Positions 29,288 to 39,890 of a stretch of DNA of 64,000 nucleotides are shown in pieces. The position numbers and the translations under genes were made by a program. This DNA is from Rhodophyticola porphyridii (GTDB taxonomy: Bacteria; Pseudomonadota; Alphaproteobacteria; Rhodobacterales; Rhodobacteraceae), in the NCBI RefSeq assembly GCF_003688285.1, contig NZ_RCNT01000005.1, positions 135,106-199,105 on the forward strand, given 5' to 3'. The notes under the pieces were generated by a model. That model did not search any database, was not told where the DNA came from, and was given only the letters and a program-made list of their open reading frames with translations. Within the stretch, counting starts at the first letter, position 1, and every line of letters begins with the position of its first letter.

Positions 29288-30529
29288 ATGTCGCTTTTGC
29301 AGATCACCTCTCTCCTCATCGTGCTGGCGGGCGCGTTCGGTGCCGTGAACTATCTGTTTCTGCGCCTGCCATCGGCCATCGGCATTCTGATCGTGGCGTT
29401 GGCGGCCTCGCTTGCCGCACTTGCGGTCGATGCAGCCTTCCCCGCGCTTGGCATCGCCGATCAGGCCCGCGGGCTGGTCAACAGCATCGATTTCTCAGAA
29501 GCGCTGCTGGACGGGATGTTGGGCCTGCTGCTCTTTGCGGGCGCGCTGCATGTGAAGATCGAGGATCTCCGCGCCGAATGGCGGGTCGTGGCCCTGATGG
29601 CGACGATTGGCGTGGGTCTGTCGACTGTGATCATCGGCGTCGGGTTTTCCTGGATAACCGGCATGCCGTTGCTGATCGCGCTGGTCTTCGGCGCCATCGT
29701 GACGCCCACGGATCCGGTGGCCGTTCTGGGCGTGCTGCGTGCGGCCAATCTGCGGAAATCTCTGGAAACCAAGATCGCGGGTGAAAGCCTTTTCAATGAC
29801 GGGGTCGCCTATGTGATGTTCCTGATCCTGATCGGGCTGGCCTTCACCGGCGACCAGTCCCATGGCGAAGGCGGGTTGGGCGACGCCGCGATCCTGTTCG
29901 TGCAGGAGGCCGTTGGCGGCGCGGTGCTGGGCGCGGTCCTCGGTTTTCTGACCTTTCGGGTGATGCGGCGGATCGACGATCCGTCGCTTGAGGTGCTGTT
30001 GACGCTTGGCCTGGCCTTCGGCGGCTATGAACTGGCCATCGCGCTGCATGTTTCGGCCCCGATCATGGCGGTGGTGGCAGGGCTACTGATCGGCCATACC
30101 GGGCCCAAGGGCGGCATGTCCGAGCAGACCCGTTCCTATGTGGATGCGTTCTGGAAGCTGATCGACGAGATCCTGAACGCGGTCCTGTTTCTGCTGATCG
30201 GAGTGGAAGTCTTCGCCGTGGCCTTTACCGGCGATGTACTCCTGACCGGAGCGGCGGCGATCGCCCTTGCGCTTCTGGCCCGGCTGGTGGCGGTTTCGGT
30301 GCCGATCCTGATGCTGCGGCCGTTCCGTGAGTTTTCCGATGGCGTGATCCCGATCATGACATGGGGCGGCCTGAAGGGCGGCATCTCCGTCGCGCTGGCC
30401 CTGTCCCTGCCAGAAGGGGAGTGGAAGCCGGTCATTCTGGGCGCCACCTATCTGGTGGTAATCTTCTCGATCATCGTTCAGGGCCTGACCGTCGGCACCC
30501 TCGCCCGGCGGCTGACCGACGCCTCCTGA
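29288..30529 (+). CDS. Cation:proton antiporter, CPA1 (NhaP-like) family
   Basis: This 413-residue protein has about twelve transmembrane segments and exchanges Na+ (or K+) for H+ across the inner membrane. The ion-binding site of the family is visible as TPTDPVAVLGVL and GESLFNDGVAYVMF. The late block TWGGLKGGISVALAL is also typical. No long C-terminal cytoplasmic RCK or cyclic-nucleotide domain follows. The ATG at 29288 begins directly with the first membrane helix (LLQITSLLIVLAGAFG). A role in salt and pH tolerance fits a marine lifestyle. Confidence 0.92.
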   Translation: MSLLQITSLLIVLAGAFGAVNYLFLRLPSAIGILIVALAASLAALAVDAAFPALGIADQARGLVNSIDFSEALLDGMLGLLLFAGALHVKIEDLRAEWRVVALMATIGVGLSTVIIGVGFSWITGMPLLIALVFGAIVTPTDPVAVLGVLRAANLRKSLETKIAGESLFNDGVAYVMFLILIGLAFTGDQSHGEGGLGDAAILFVQEAVGGAVLGAVLGFLTFRVMRRIDDPSLEVLLTLGLAFGGYELAIALHVSAPIMAVVAGLLIGHTGPKGGMSEQTRSYVDAFWKLIDEILNAVLFLLIGVEVFAVAFTGDVLLTGAAAIALALLARLVAVSVPILMLRPFREFSDGVIPIMTWGGLKGGISVALALSLPEGEWKPVILGATYLVVIFSIIVQGLTVGTLARRLTDAS

Positions 30530-30653
30530 GCCCCCGCCACGGGGCCGCTCGCCAGCCTGCTGAAAATCATGCGCCGAGGGCCGATGGCGGGGTTTTCCAA
30601 ACCGCCGCTTTGCCCTAGAAGAATGGCCCAACACGATACGCGGGGGCCGGGCC

Positions 30654-31067
30654 ATGACCGACACGATAGAGGAGCGCTGCGAGGCAAAGGGCCTGCGCAT
30701 GACCGACCAGCGCCGGGTCATCGCGCAGGTGCTGGAAACCTCCGCCGATCATCCCGATGTGGAAGAGCTTTACGCCCGCGCCTCGGGCCGCGACCCGCGG
30801 ATTTCCATCGCCACGGTCTACCGTACGGTGAAGCTGTTCGAGGAGTCCGGGATCATCGAGCGGCTGGAGTTCGGCGACGGGCGGGCCCGCTACGAGGATG
30901 CCGAGCGCGACCATCACGACCACCTGATCGACATGAATTCCGGTGAGGTGATCGAGTTTGTCGACCCCGAGATCGAGGCGTTGCAGGAAAAGATCGCCGA
31001 AAAACTGGGATATCGCCTGAAGGGGCACAAGCTGGAGCTTTACGGCGTCCCGATCAAGAAGCGCTGA
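30654..31067 (+). CDS. Fur-family metalloregulator (Fur/Mur-like)
   Basis: This 137-residue repressor has the N-terminal winged helix (LRMTDQRRVIAQVLE through ISIATVYRTVKLFEESGII) and a C-terminal metal-sensing dimerisation domain with RDHHDHLIDM. The structural CxxC pair that follows HHDHLI in E. coli Fur is absent (IDMNSGEVIEF), and the protein has only one cysteine. That pattern is typical of alphaproteobacterial Fur/Mur proteins, which often respond to manganese. It is probably a manganese- or iron-responsive regulator, but its targets cannot be read here. Confidence 0.88.
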   Translation: MTDTIEERCEAKGLRMTDQRRVIAQVLETSADHPDVEELYARASGRDPRISIATVYRTVKLFEESGIIERLEFGDGRARYEDAERDHHDHLIDMNSGEVIEFVDPEIEALQEKIAEKLGYRLKGHKLELYGVPIKKR

Positions 31068-31235
31068 CCTGGCCGGGCGGGCCGGGTTGCGGCGCTGTCT
31101 TCTTGCCATGGCCGTAGCGGTGCGGCGCGACATGCCCGTCCATCTCCGGGGGGCAGCGAAACAGGCCCGCCGGGCTTTCCCTTTCCGGCGCTTGAGCCTA
31201 TGGGCAAGCGCTGAGACCTCCGGAAAGGCCGATCC

Positions 31236-32102
31236 ATGGACAATATTCGCGGCATAGCGTGGATGACGCTGGCGATGCTCGGCTTCGCGCTGGCAGACAT
31301 GTTCATAAAATTCGCGTCCGAAACCCTGCCCGTGGGCCAGATCCTTGCGATGTTCGGGCTTGGCGGGGCGCTGGTTTTTGGGGCGGCGGCCAAACGCGAA
31401 GGAGCGATTCTGTTGTCGCCGGTCTTGTGGATGCGTCCCGTGATGATCCGCAACATCTCCGAAATGGGCGGCACGATCTGCGTCGTTTCGGCCATAGCAC
31501 TGGTGCCGTTTTCCACCTTTTCGGCCATTTTGCAGGCCAACCCGCTGCTGGTCACCCTTGGTGCAGCGCTGTTTCTGGCGGAGCCCGTGGGCTGGCGGCG
31601 CTGGACCGCGATCATCGTGGGTCTGGCGGGCGTACTGATCATCATCCGCCCGGGCTTTGAGGGTTTTGATGCCAATGTCTGGTTCGCGGTCTTCGGCGTG
31701 ATCTTCATGTCCGCCCGCGATCTGGCCACCCGGCCCGTGCCGCACTCGATTTCGGCAGCGCAGCTTTCGGCCTACAGCATGGCCGCGATCGTGCCCGGCG
31801 GGCTGGCCGTTCTGGCGCTGACCGGCGGCGGAGCGATCTGGCCCGAGCCGCTGATCTGGGGCGCGATGGCAGGGGCGCTGACGATGGGTCTGGTTGCCTA
31901 TTTCTCGATCACCAAGGCGATGCGCGTCGGGGAAATCAGCGCGGTCACGCCCTTCCGCTATACGCGGCTGGTCTTTGCGTTGATCATCGCCCTGGTGATC
32001 TTCGACGAACGCCCGGATCTCTGGACGCTGATCGGCGCCGCGATCGTCATCGCGACCGGCCTTTACACATTCGCCCGCGAGGCGCGGCTGCGGCGGCCAT
32101 GA
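31236..32102 (+). CDS. EamA-family (DMT superfamily) transporter
   Basis: This 288-residue protein is a second DMT-type exporter with about ten membrane helices. It starts MDNIRGIAWMTLAMLGFALADMF, and each half ends in a family-like block (EPVGWRRWTAIIVGLAGVLIIIRPG and DERPDLWTLIGAAIVIATG). It is distinct from the first EamA gene. The substrate is unknown. GGAAAGG precedes the ATG. It ends 93 bases before the enolase start. Confidence 0.87.
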   Translation: MDNIRGIAWMTLAMLGFALADMFIKFASETLPVGQILAMFGLGGALVFGAAAKREGAILLSPVLWMRPVMIRNISEMGGTICVVSAIALVPFSTFSAILQANPLLVTLGAALFLAEPVGWRRWTAIIVGLAGVLIIIRPGFEGFDANVWFAVFGVIFMSARDLATRPVPHSISAAQLSAYSMAAIVPGGLAVLALTGGGAIWPEPLIWGAMAGALTMGLVAYFSITKAMRVGEISAVTPFRYTRLVFALIIALVIFDERPDLWTLIGAAIVIATGLYTFAREARLRRP

Positions 32103-32137
32103 TCCGGGCGCGCGCGCCGCGACCGCCAACATATGCC

Positions 32138-33473
<1,336 letters not shown>

Positions 33474-33608
33474 CGCCGTTCGGCCGGGGGCGTGTCCGGC
33501 CGCGTGCGGCGTTGCGATACATGGTCAACTATCGTTAACCAGTTTTTCGGGTTTCTGGCGCCAACTTCGTCGGTGACGCATGAAGTCTATCGAGTATGAT
33601 GTTGATGT

Positions 33609-35003
33609 ATGAGAGTTGAGCCTGCCCATGATGGCCGGACCGAAGACGCCCCGCCCCCGCGCCGGGACTTCTGGCCCGAGGCATCGGAACTGATTCAGGC
33701 GGACGCGCGCGCCTCGCTGGATATCGTCGTGAGGTGGTCGGTCATCACCGTGGGCGCGCTGGCGCTTTGGTATGCCATGGCCGCGCCCCTGCCGCTGATC
33801 TGGGCGATGAGCTATATCGTGATCGACGCCTCCTATGTGTCGATCATGCGCCGCTGGCGCCCGCCGGTTCGCCTGCCTGGCTACGTGATGATCATGGCGA
33901 TGAACATCGTCACCTCATCGGCCTTTGCAGTGATGCCCTATTATCTGATCACCACCGATCAGCTTGGGCTGGCCTTCGTCGGCCTCTGCGGATTTCTGGG
34001 CATGTGCGTGCATAATCTGGTGCGCCACCGCGGGCTGACCCATGTGGCGGTCTGGGATGTCATCCTCATGGGTATCGGGGCGGCGCTGGTTGCCTGGGTT
34101 TTTGTCCGCGACGCCGCCAGCACCGGCGAGGCCGTGCTGATCCTGACCGGGGTTGTGGGGCTGTCGGTCTATTTCGGCGTTGCCTATCTGGGCAGCCTGC
34201 ACATCCGCGGCCGTCTCAACAACGCGGAGATGATCCGGGCCGAGGCCCAGAAGATGGAGGCCGTGGGGCGGCTTACCGGTGGCGTGGCCCATGATTTCAA
34301 CAACATCCTGACGGTCATTCTGGGCAATCTGGATCTCTACGAGGAACTGGATCAGCCGGGCGAACGCGACAGCGTCGTCCGGGAGGCGCAGGTCGCCGCC
34401 AATCGCGCCGCCACGCTGACCGCGCAGTTGCTGAGCTTTTCGGGCCGCGCCACGCTTCGCCCGGAACCCATCGAGATTGCCGAGTTTCTCGACGGTATGG
34501 GGACGATGTACCGGCGCATCCTGCCGGCGACGATCACGCTCATCATGGATGCCGGGCCGCCGGGTCTGACCTGCCGGGCCGACCCGAACCAGCTGTCCAC
34601 GGCACTGCTCAATCTGGTCATCAACGCACGCGACGCGATGCCGGAGGGCGGGCATATCTCGGTCACCGCGCGGCCCCGGAAACTGCCCAACCCGCACGCC
34701 CCGCACCGCTCCGACGGCAAGCGCCTGTCGGGGCGGTTCTGTGCCATCGCGGTCCGCGACAACGGCCCCGGCATCCCCGAGGCGCGCCTGGAAGAGGTCA
34801 AGGCCCCGTTCTTCACGACCAAACCCCTTGGCAAGGGCTCCGGCCTTGGCCTGTCCATGGTCGTGGGATTTGCCGAACAGACCGAGGGCGCGCTTTCGCT
34901 GCGCAACCGGCCCGAGGGCGGGCTGGAAGCGACGCTCGTCCTGCCGCAGGCCGAGCGTGACGCCACGGTGCCTTTGACAGACGCGCCCGACATGGCAGAG
35001 TGA
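33609..35003 (+). CDS. Membrane-bound sensor histidine kinase (orphan)
   Basis: This 464-residue kinase has about six N-terminal transmembrane helices (residues 40-200) with no recognisable periplasmic sensor domain. The phosphoacceptor His is in GRLTGGVAHDFNNILTV. The ATPase domain shows the N box in LLNLVINARDAMPEGG, the G1 box VRDNGPGIP and the TTKPLGKGSGLGLSMV segment. It lacks a fused receiver domain, and no response-regulator gene is in the window. Likely an integral-membrane sensor, ligand unknown. Confidence 0.9.
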   Translation: MRVEPAHDGRTEDAPPPRRDFWPEASELIQADARASLDIVVRWSVITVGALALWYAMAAPLPLIWAMSYIVIDASYVSIMRRWRPPVRLPGYVMIMAMNIVTSSAFAVMPYYLITTDQLGLAFVGLCGFLGMCVHNLVRHRGLTHVAVWDVILMGIGAALVAWVFVRDAASTGEAVLILTGVVGLSVYFGVAYLGSLHIRGRLNNAEMIRAEAQKMEAVGRLTGGVAHDFNNILTVILGNLDLYEELDQPGERDSVVREAQVAANRAATLTAQLLSFSGRATLRPEPIEIAEFLDGMGTMYRRILPATITLIMDAGPPGLTCRADPNQLSTALLNLVINARDAMPEGGHISVTARPRKLPNPHAPHRSDGKRLSGRFCAIAVRDNGPGIPEARLEEVKAPFFTTKPLGKGSGLGLSMVVGFAEQTEGALSLRNRPEGGLEATLVLPQAERDATVPLTDAPDMAE

Positions 35004-35042
35004 TCCGCGGAGGAGCAACCGGGAGGAAGGGCCGAGCAGACC

Positions 35043-35435
35043 ATGCCGCTGCCGCTATTGCTTGCACTGGTGATCGGCGGAATTGCCGCCATCGCGATCC
35101 TGCTGCATCTGTTAGGCTTTTCGCGCCGTCTGCATTTCGCCGATGACGCCGCGATCCGCCGCGAATGGAGCCGGCATTTTCCCGACGACACCATATCGGC
35201 CACCCATGTCAGCGACGACGGCCTGTCGGCTCTTGTGGAAACCGACCATGGCCCCGGCCTCGTCTGGGCGATGGGCGCAGACAGCACCGCCCACCGGCTT
35301 GCGAACGCCACTATCACCGAAACCGCAAACGGTCTGAGGTTCCATCTGCATGATTTCGGGGCGCCGGGGCTCACAGTTTCGCTCAGACCCGATACGCGCG
35401 CCCTCTGGCGGCAAAAACTGGACAGGATCCGATGA
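35043..35435 (+). CDS. Hypothetical membrane-anchored protein
   Basis: This 130-residue protein has one N-terminal transmembrane helix (LPLLLALVIGGIAAIAILLHLLG) and a soluble part with a short beta-rich look. It contains no cysteine or obvious catalytic motif. It overlaps the following fatty acid hydroxylase-family gene by four bases (ATGA), so both are probably translated together. I do not recognise the family. Confidence 0.65.
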   Translation: MPLPLLLALVIGGIAAIAILLHLLGFSRRLHFADDAAIRREWSRHFPDDTISATHVSDDGLSALVETDHGPGLVWAMGADSTAHRLANATITETANGLRFHLHDFGAPGLTVSLRPDTRALWRQKLDRIR

Positions 35436-36373
35436 CCGACCTTCTCACCTATCCCGACGTGGTCCAATGGGCGGTGCCGCTCTTCATCGCCGCCATCCTG
35501 GCCGAACTGCTCTGGATCACGCTCAGACATCGCGGCGGGCGCTATGAAACCCGTGACGCGATCACCTCGCTGATCATGGGGGCCGGCAATATCGGGTCGA
35601 GCCTCTTGCTGGGCTTCATCGCCTGGGGCTTTTTCATGCTGCTCTGGGCCATCACGCCCCTTGATCTGGGCACATCGGTCTGGGTCGTGATCCTGTGCTT
35701 CGTTCTGGACGATCTACGCTACTACTGGGTGCACCGTTTCGGCCACCGGATAAGGTGGGTCTGGGCCAGCCACGTGAACCACCATTCCAGTCAGCATTAC
35801 AACCTGACCACCGCACTGCGCCAGACATGGACCGGAACCTTCACTTTCATGATGGTGGTCCGTGCACCGCTGATCCTTTTGGGCTTTCACCCGGCGATGG
35901 TGCTGTTCGTGGGCGGGTTGAACCTGATCTATCAGTTCTGGATCCATACGGAGGCGATCGGCAAGATGCCCCGCTGGTTCGAGGCGGTTATGAACACGCC
36001 CTCCCACCACCGGGTCCATCATGGCCGCAATGCCCGCTATCTCGATGCCAATTACGCCGGCGTCTTCATCGTCTGGGACAAGATGTTCGGCACGTTCGTG
36101 CCCGAACTGAAGGAGGAAAAGCCGGATTACGGGCTGGTCCACAATATCGGCACCTTCAACCCGCTGCGCGTCGCCTTTCATGAATGGGTGGGGATCTTCC
36201 GGGACATCACGCAGCCCGGCCTGACGCTCCGCCAGCGGCTGCTTTATGCGCTTGCCCCGCCGGGCTGGAGTCATGACGGCTCGCGCCAGACCTCCGAAGA
36301 GATCAAGGACGCCTATCTGGCGCGCCACCCCGATGATCGCGGGACGCCGGGTTTCGGAGCCCGCAGGCCATGA
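35432..36373 (+). CDS. Sterol desaturase / fatty acid hydroxylase superfamily protein
   Basis: This 313-residue integral-membrane di-iron enzyme has the histidine clusters of the family: HRFGH, then HVNHHSSQH, and later HHRVHH. Four membrane segments surround them. Relatives hydroxylate or desaturate fatty acids, sterols or carotenoids, or act on ether lipids. The substrate is unknown. It begins inside the stop of the preceding small membrane protein. A stress-type promoter for yqiJK lies about 130 bases downstream. Confidence 0.88.
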   Translation: MTDLLTYPDVVQWAVPLFIAAILAELLWITLRHRGGRYETRDAITSLIMGAGNIGSSLLLGFIAWGFFMLLWAITPLDLGTSVWVVILCFVLDDLRYYWVHRFGHRIRWVWASHVNHHSSQHYNLTTALRQTWTGTFTFMMVVRAPLILLGFHPAMVLFVGGLNLIYQFWIHTEAIGKMPRWFEAVMNTPSHHRVHHGRNARYLDANYAGVFIVWDKMFGTFVPELKEEKPDYGLVHNIGTFNPLRVAFHEWVGIFRDITQPGLTLRQRLLYALAPPGWSHDGSRQTSEEIKDAYLARHPDDRGTPGFGARRP

Positions 36374-36502
36374 CCCGGGTGTCGGGTCTTTCCCCGTTGC
36401 GGCACTGCCCGTGACGCGCCAAGGTGATAATCTCGACACGATCATGCGACACGGTCTGCCTTGTAATCTCGTCGCATCACAATCCGAACGCCCACCGCCA
36501 GA

Positions 36503-36530
36503 CTTGTAACAAACCCGTGACCTCCTATGT
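36503..36530 (+). promoter_or_regulatory. Heat-shock sigma (RpoH)-like promoter of yqiJK
   Basis: CTTG (36503-36506), then 17 bases, then CCTATGT (36524-36530) matches the alphaproteobacterial sigma-32 pattern CTTG-N17/18-CYTATNT. It lies 40 bases ahead of the yqiJ ATG. Confidence 0.5.
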
Positions 36531-36569
36531 TTTCAGTATACCTTTGCACACAATGAACGGTTTCAACGG

Positions 36570-37316
36570 ATGCTCGACACTCTTCTGTCCGGCGCATACG
36601 CGCCTTTCACGCTGTCTCTCGCCCTGCTTTTCGGCCTTTTGGCGCTGGAGCTTGTCTTTGCCGTCATGGGCGCGACACTTTTGGGCGCAGGCGGCGGCGA
36701 GCCGGAGGTCGAGATCGATCTGCCCGACCTGGCGGATGTTCCCGAGCTCGATCTCGACATGGATTTCGACGCGCTCGACATCGACCCCACCGAGTTCGAA
36801 CTTCCGAGTGCCGAGGATTTTGCCCCCGATCTCGATACCGGCGCCGCCGCCGGGCCGGCGACGGGAGTTGCGGCCTGGCTTGGCCTTGGCCGTGTTCCGG
36901 CCCTGATCTGGCTGGGCGCGGTCCTGCTGGCCTTCGGCGTGTCGGGGATCGTGATCCAGAATGCCGCCACCGCCCTCTGGGCCCCCTTGCCCGCCGCCCT
37001 TGCGAGCCTGCCTGCGATTCTTGCCGCGATCTGGTTCGCCCGCAGCTTCGGCGCCGTCTTTGCCCGCGCCATTCCCAAGACCGAAACCCAGTCCGTCGCC
37101 GCTCGCAGCCTCGCGCGGCGCAGGGGCACCGTGACGCAAGGCACCGCCAGGACCGGGACCCCCGCCGAGGTCCGCGTCACCGACCGGTATGGCAACAGCC
37201 ACTACCTTCGCGCCGAACCGTTCAGGCCCGGCGAGGAGATCCCCCAGGGGGCCGAAGTTCTCGTGCTCCGCCACCGCCCGACCGGCGGATTTCGACTGAT
37301 CCCGTTCGGCGACTGA
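36570..37316 (+). CDS. yqiJ: YqiJ-like inner-membrane protein
   Basis: This 248-residue protein has two N-terminal hydrophobic segments, a strongly acidic stretch (about 50-90, DLPDLADVPELDLDMDFDALD), another hydrophobic pair (about 112-160) and a C-terminal OB-like domain (from about 185, RRRGTVTQGTARTGTPAEV). The layout matches YqiJ of E. coli, which is always paired with the flotillin YqiK. yqiK follows here after 55 bases. The pair is thought to organise membrane microdomains and envelope stability. Function is inferred from pairing and layout. Confidence 0.85.
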   Translation: MLDTLLSGAYAPFTLSLALLFGLLALELVFAVMGATLLGAGGGEPEVEIDLPDLADVPELDLDMDFDALDIDPTEFELPSAEDFAPDLDTGAAAGPATGVAAWLGLGRVPALIWLGAVLLAFGVSGIVIQNAATALWAPLPAALASLPAILAAIWFARSFGAVFARAIPKTETQSVAARSLARRRGTVTQGTARTGTPAEVRVTDRYGNSHYLRAEPFRPGEEIPQGAEVLVLRHRPTGGFRLIPFGD

Positions 37317-37371
37317 CGGGCAAATTGCACGCGCAGATCTTGCGCCCAACCGATCCTGAAAGGAGACCCCC

Positions 37372-39069
37372 ATGGATCTCGCCACCCTTGGTATCATCGT
37401 CGGGGCCATCCTGGCCTTCATTCTCTTCGTCGGCCTTGTTCTGGGCCGCCTTTACCGCCGGGCCACGCGCGAGGTGAGCCTTGTGAAAACCGGGGCCGGC
37501 GGCAAGAAGGTCATCATGGACGGGGGGACGATCGTCGTGCCGCTTCTGCATGAGGTCAGCCCGGTCAACATGAAGACCCTGCGCCTCGAAGTGCGCCGAA
37601 CCGCCGAAGGCGCGCTGATCACCCAGGACCGGATGCGCGTCGATGTCGGCGTGGAGTTCTATGTCTCCGTCAACCCCACCGATGACGGCATCGCCCGCGC
37701 CGCCCAGACCCTTGGCGACCGGACCTTCTATGTCGACCAGCTACGCGAGATGATCGAGGGCAAGCTGATCGACGGCCTGCGTGCCGTGGCCGCCAAGATG
37801 ACGATGGACGGGCTGCATGAAAACCGCTCGGATTTTGTCCAGCAAGTGCAGAACGCCGTGTCCGAGGACCTGCTGAAAAACGGTCTGTCGCTGGAGTCGG
37901 TCTCGCTGACGGCGCTGGACCAGACGCCGTTCGAGGCGCTCGACGAGAATAACGCATTCAACGCGGTGGGTATGCGCAAACTGGCCGAGGTCATCGCGAA
38001 GTCGAAAAAAGAGCGGGCCGAGATCGACGCCGAGGCCGAGGTCGCCGTGCGCCGCGCCGCGATGGAGGCCGAACGTCAGAAGCTGGCGATCCAGCAGGAC
38101 GAGGAACAGGCCGCGATTGCGCAGGTCCAGCAGATCGAAACCATGAAGGCCGCGCAGGAAGCCGAAATCGCCGCCCGGCGCGAGGATTCCATGCGCGAAA
38201 CGGAACGCTCCCGCATTGCGCGCGAGGAGGCCATTCGTTCCGCCGAGATCGCCCGCGAACGCAAGATCCGCGAGGCCGAGATCACCAAGGAGCGCGAACT
38301 TGAGGTGGCCGAGCAGGAACGCCAGATCATCATCAACCAGAAATCCGAAGAAGAAAGCCGCGCCCGTGGCTCCGCCGATCTCGCCCGTGCCGAGGCCACC
38401 AAGGCGCTGGAAGCCGTGACCACCGCGCGCGCGGTGGCGGAGGCCGAGCGCGCCAAGCAGATCGCCCTGATCGAAGCCACCCGCGAGGCAGAGCGGGAAG
38501 CGACGAAGATCCGCCTTGCCGCAGCGGCCGAAAAAGACGCCGCACAGGACCGCGCCGATGCCCGCCGCGAGGAGGCGCAGGCCGAAGCGGATGCAATTTC
38601 GATCCGGGCGGAGGCCAAGAAAAAGGACATGCTGGCCGAGGCCGAAGGCAAACGCGCCATCGTGGAGGCCGACAATGCGCTCAGCCCCGAGATCGTCGCG
38701 ATGAAGGTCGACATGGCCCGCATCGAGGCCATCCCCGGGATCATGGAGCAGATGGTCAAACCGGTCGAAAAGATCGACTCGATCAAGATCCATCAGGTCG
38801 GCGGACTTGGCATGGGCGGCCCAGGCGGCGGCGCCGATACGCCCGGCGGCGACAAGCCGGTCGTCAATCAGGCGCTGGATTCGATCATGGGCATGGCGGT
38901 GCAGATGCCCGCCCTGAAACGCCTGGGCGAAGAACTCGGCATGAGCCTCGACAATGGTCTGGCCGGTGTGGCCGAAGGGCTCACCGCGCAGCCCGAGACC
39001 CCATCGCGCCCCCTCGCGGCGCCCACCGCATCCGGCGACACCGACACCCCGCCCCGCGCCGCGGAGTGA
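37372..39069 (+). CDS. yqiK: Flotillin-family protein YqiK
   Basis: This 565-residue protein has an N-terminal membrane helix (LGIIVGAILAFILFVGLVLG), an SPFH/PHB domain (about 35-220, starting VSLVKTGAGGKKVIMDGGT) and a very long Glu/Ala/Arg-rich coiled coil (about 205-440). The coiled coil is followed by a Gly-rich hinge (GGLGMGGPGGG) and a helical tail. Flotillins oligomerise and scaffold membrane microdomains. The start is strongly supported by AAAGGAG. A terminator follows at 39078, so yqiJK is a two-gene unit. Confidence 0.93.
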   Translation: MDLATLGIIVGAILAFILFVGLVLGRLYRRATREVSLVKTGAGGKKVIMDGGTIVVPLLHEVSPVNMKTLRLEVRRTAEGALITQDRMRVDVGVEFYVSVNPTDDGIARAAQTLGDRTFYVDQLREMIEGKLIDGLRAVAAKMTMDGLHENRSDFVQQVQNAVSEDLLKNGLSLESVSLTALDQTPFEALDENNAFNAVGMRKLAEVIAKSKKERAEIDAEAEVAVRRAAMEAERQKLAIQQDEEQAAIAQVQQIETMKAAQEAEIAARREDSMRETERSRIAREEAIRSAEIARERKIREAEITKERELEVAEQERQIIINQKSEEESRARGSADLARAEATKALEAVTTARAVAEAERAKQIALIEATREAEREATKIRLAAAAEKDAAQDRADARREEAQAEADAISIRAEAKKKDMLAEAEGKRAIVEADNALSPEIVAMKVDMARIEAIPGIMEQMVKPVEKIDSIKIHQVGGLGMGGPGGGADTPGGDKPVVNQALDSIMGMAVQMPALKRLGEELGMSLDNGLAGVAEGLTAQPETPSRPLAAPTASGDTDTPPRAAE

Positions 39070-39077
39070 CCACACAA

Positions 39078-39107
39078 GCCTCCCGGTGATATGCCGGGGG
39101 GCATTTT
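39078..39107 (+). terminator. Terminator after yqiJK
   Basis: GCCTCCCGG pairs with CCGGGGGGC (one T-G wobble) around the loop TGATATG, followed by ATTTT. It lies 8 bases after the yqiK stop. Confidence 0.75.
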
Positions 39108-39118
39108 CGGATCGCACC

Positions 39119-39890
39119 ATGCCTGAGCCCCAGACCGACATCTACGATCCCGACTATGTCGCCGATCTGTTCGACCGCTGTTCGGCCAACTATCGCCGGT
39201 GGAGCGCGGTCAGTTCCTTTGGCTTCGTCTGGCTTTGGCGGCGCCAATGTGTCGCCCGGCTCGTGCCCCCGGCGCCCGGGGCTCAGGCGGTCGATCTGAT
39301 GGCGGGCACCGGCGAAGTCTGGCCGCACCTCTTGCGCCGGTTCCCCCGATCTGGCCGCGATCACGGCCATCGACATCTCGCACCGCATGCATCTGGATGC
39401 CGTGGCGCGCCTGCACGGGGCCTATGGCGACAGGATCCAGCATCTGCAGGCCAACGCGCTCGAAACGGACCTGCCAGGCGAAAGCGCGGATCTGGTGATC
39501 TCGACCTTTGGACTCAAGACCTTCAATTCCGATCAGCTGGCCCGCCTGGCGAAGCAGATCGCCCGCCTGCTGAGACCCGGCGGAAGCTTTTCCCTGATCG
39601 AGGCCTCCGATCCCGTCGGCTGGTGGGGCCGCCCGCTCTATCGCCTCTATCTCGATCGCGTCTTGCCGTGGGTCGAACGGCTGTTCCTCACCGGCGCGCA
39701 GGATTTTACGATGATCGGCCCCTATTCCAAGCGTGTCGGGACCGCAGCCGGAATGGCGCAGGCATTGCAGGCGCAGGGGCTTGACGTGGTGCTGCGCAAT
39801 CATGTCTTTGGCTGTGCCACCAGCGTTGCCGGAACCAAACCGATGTCGCGTGAACCAACGGATCTCTCGCCATGCCCGCCCACCCCATGA
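39119..39890 (+). pseudogene. Class I SAM-dependent methyltransferase (UbiE-like), single-base frameshift
   Basis: The protein starts MPEPQTDIYDPDYVADLFDRC and runs through the SAM-binding motif VDLMAGTGEVWPHLL, but the frame breaks in a run of five C at 39343-39347. Removing one C joins the two halves seamlessly: RRFP is followed by DLAAITAIDISHRMHLDAV, which is motif II of the methyltransferase fold. The second half then continues through motifs including ADLVISTFGLKTF and RLLRPGGSFSLIEA to the stop at 39890. The repaired protein would be 256 residues, normal for the family. It is either a real frameshift or a sequencing error. The 3' end overlaps the cupin gene by 19 bases. Confidence 0.8.
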
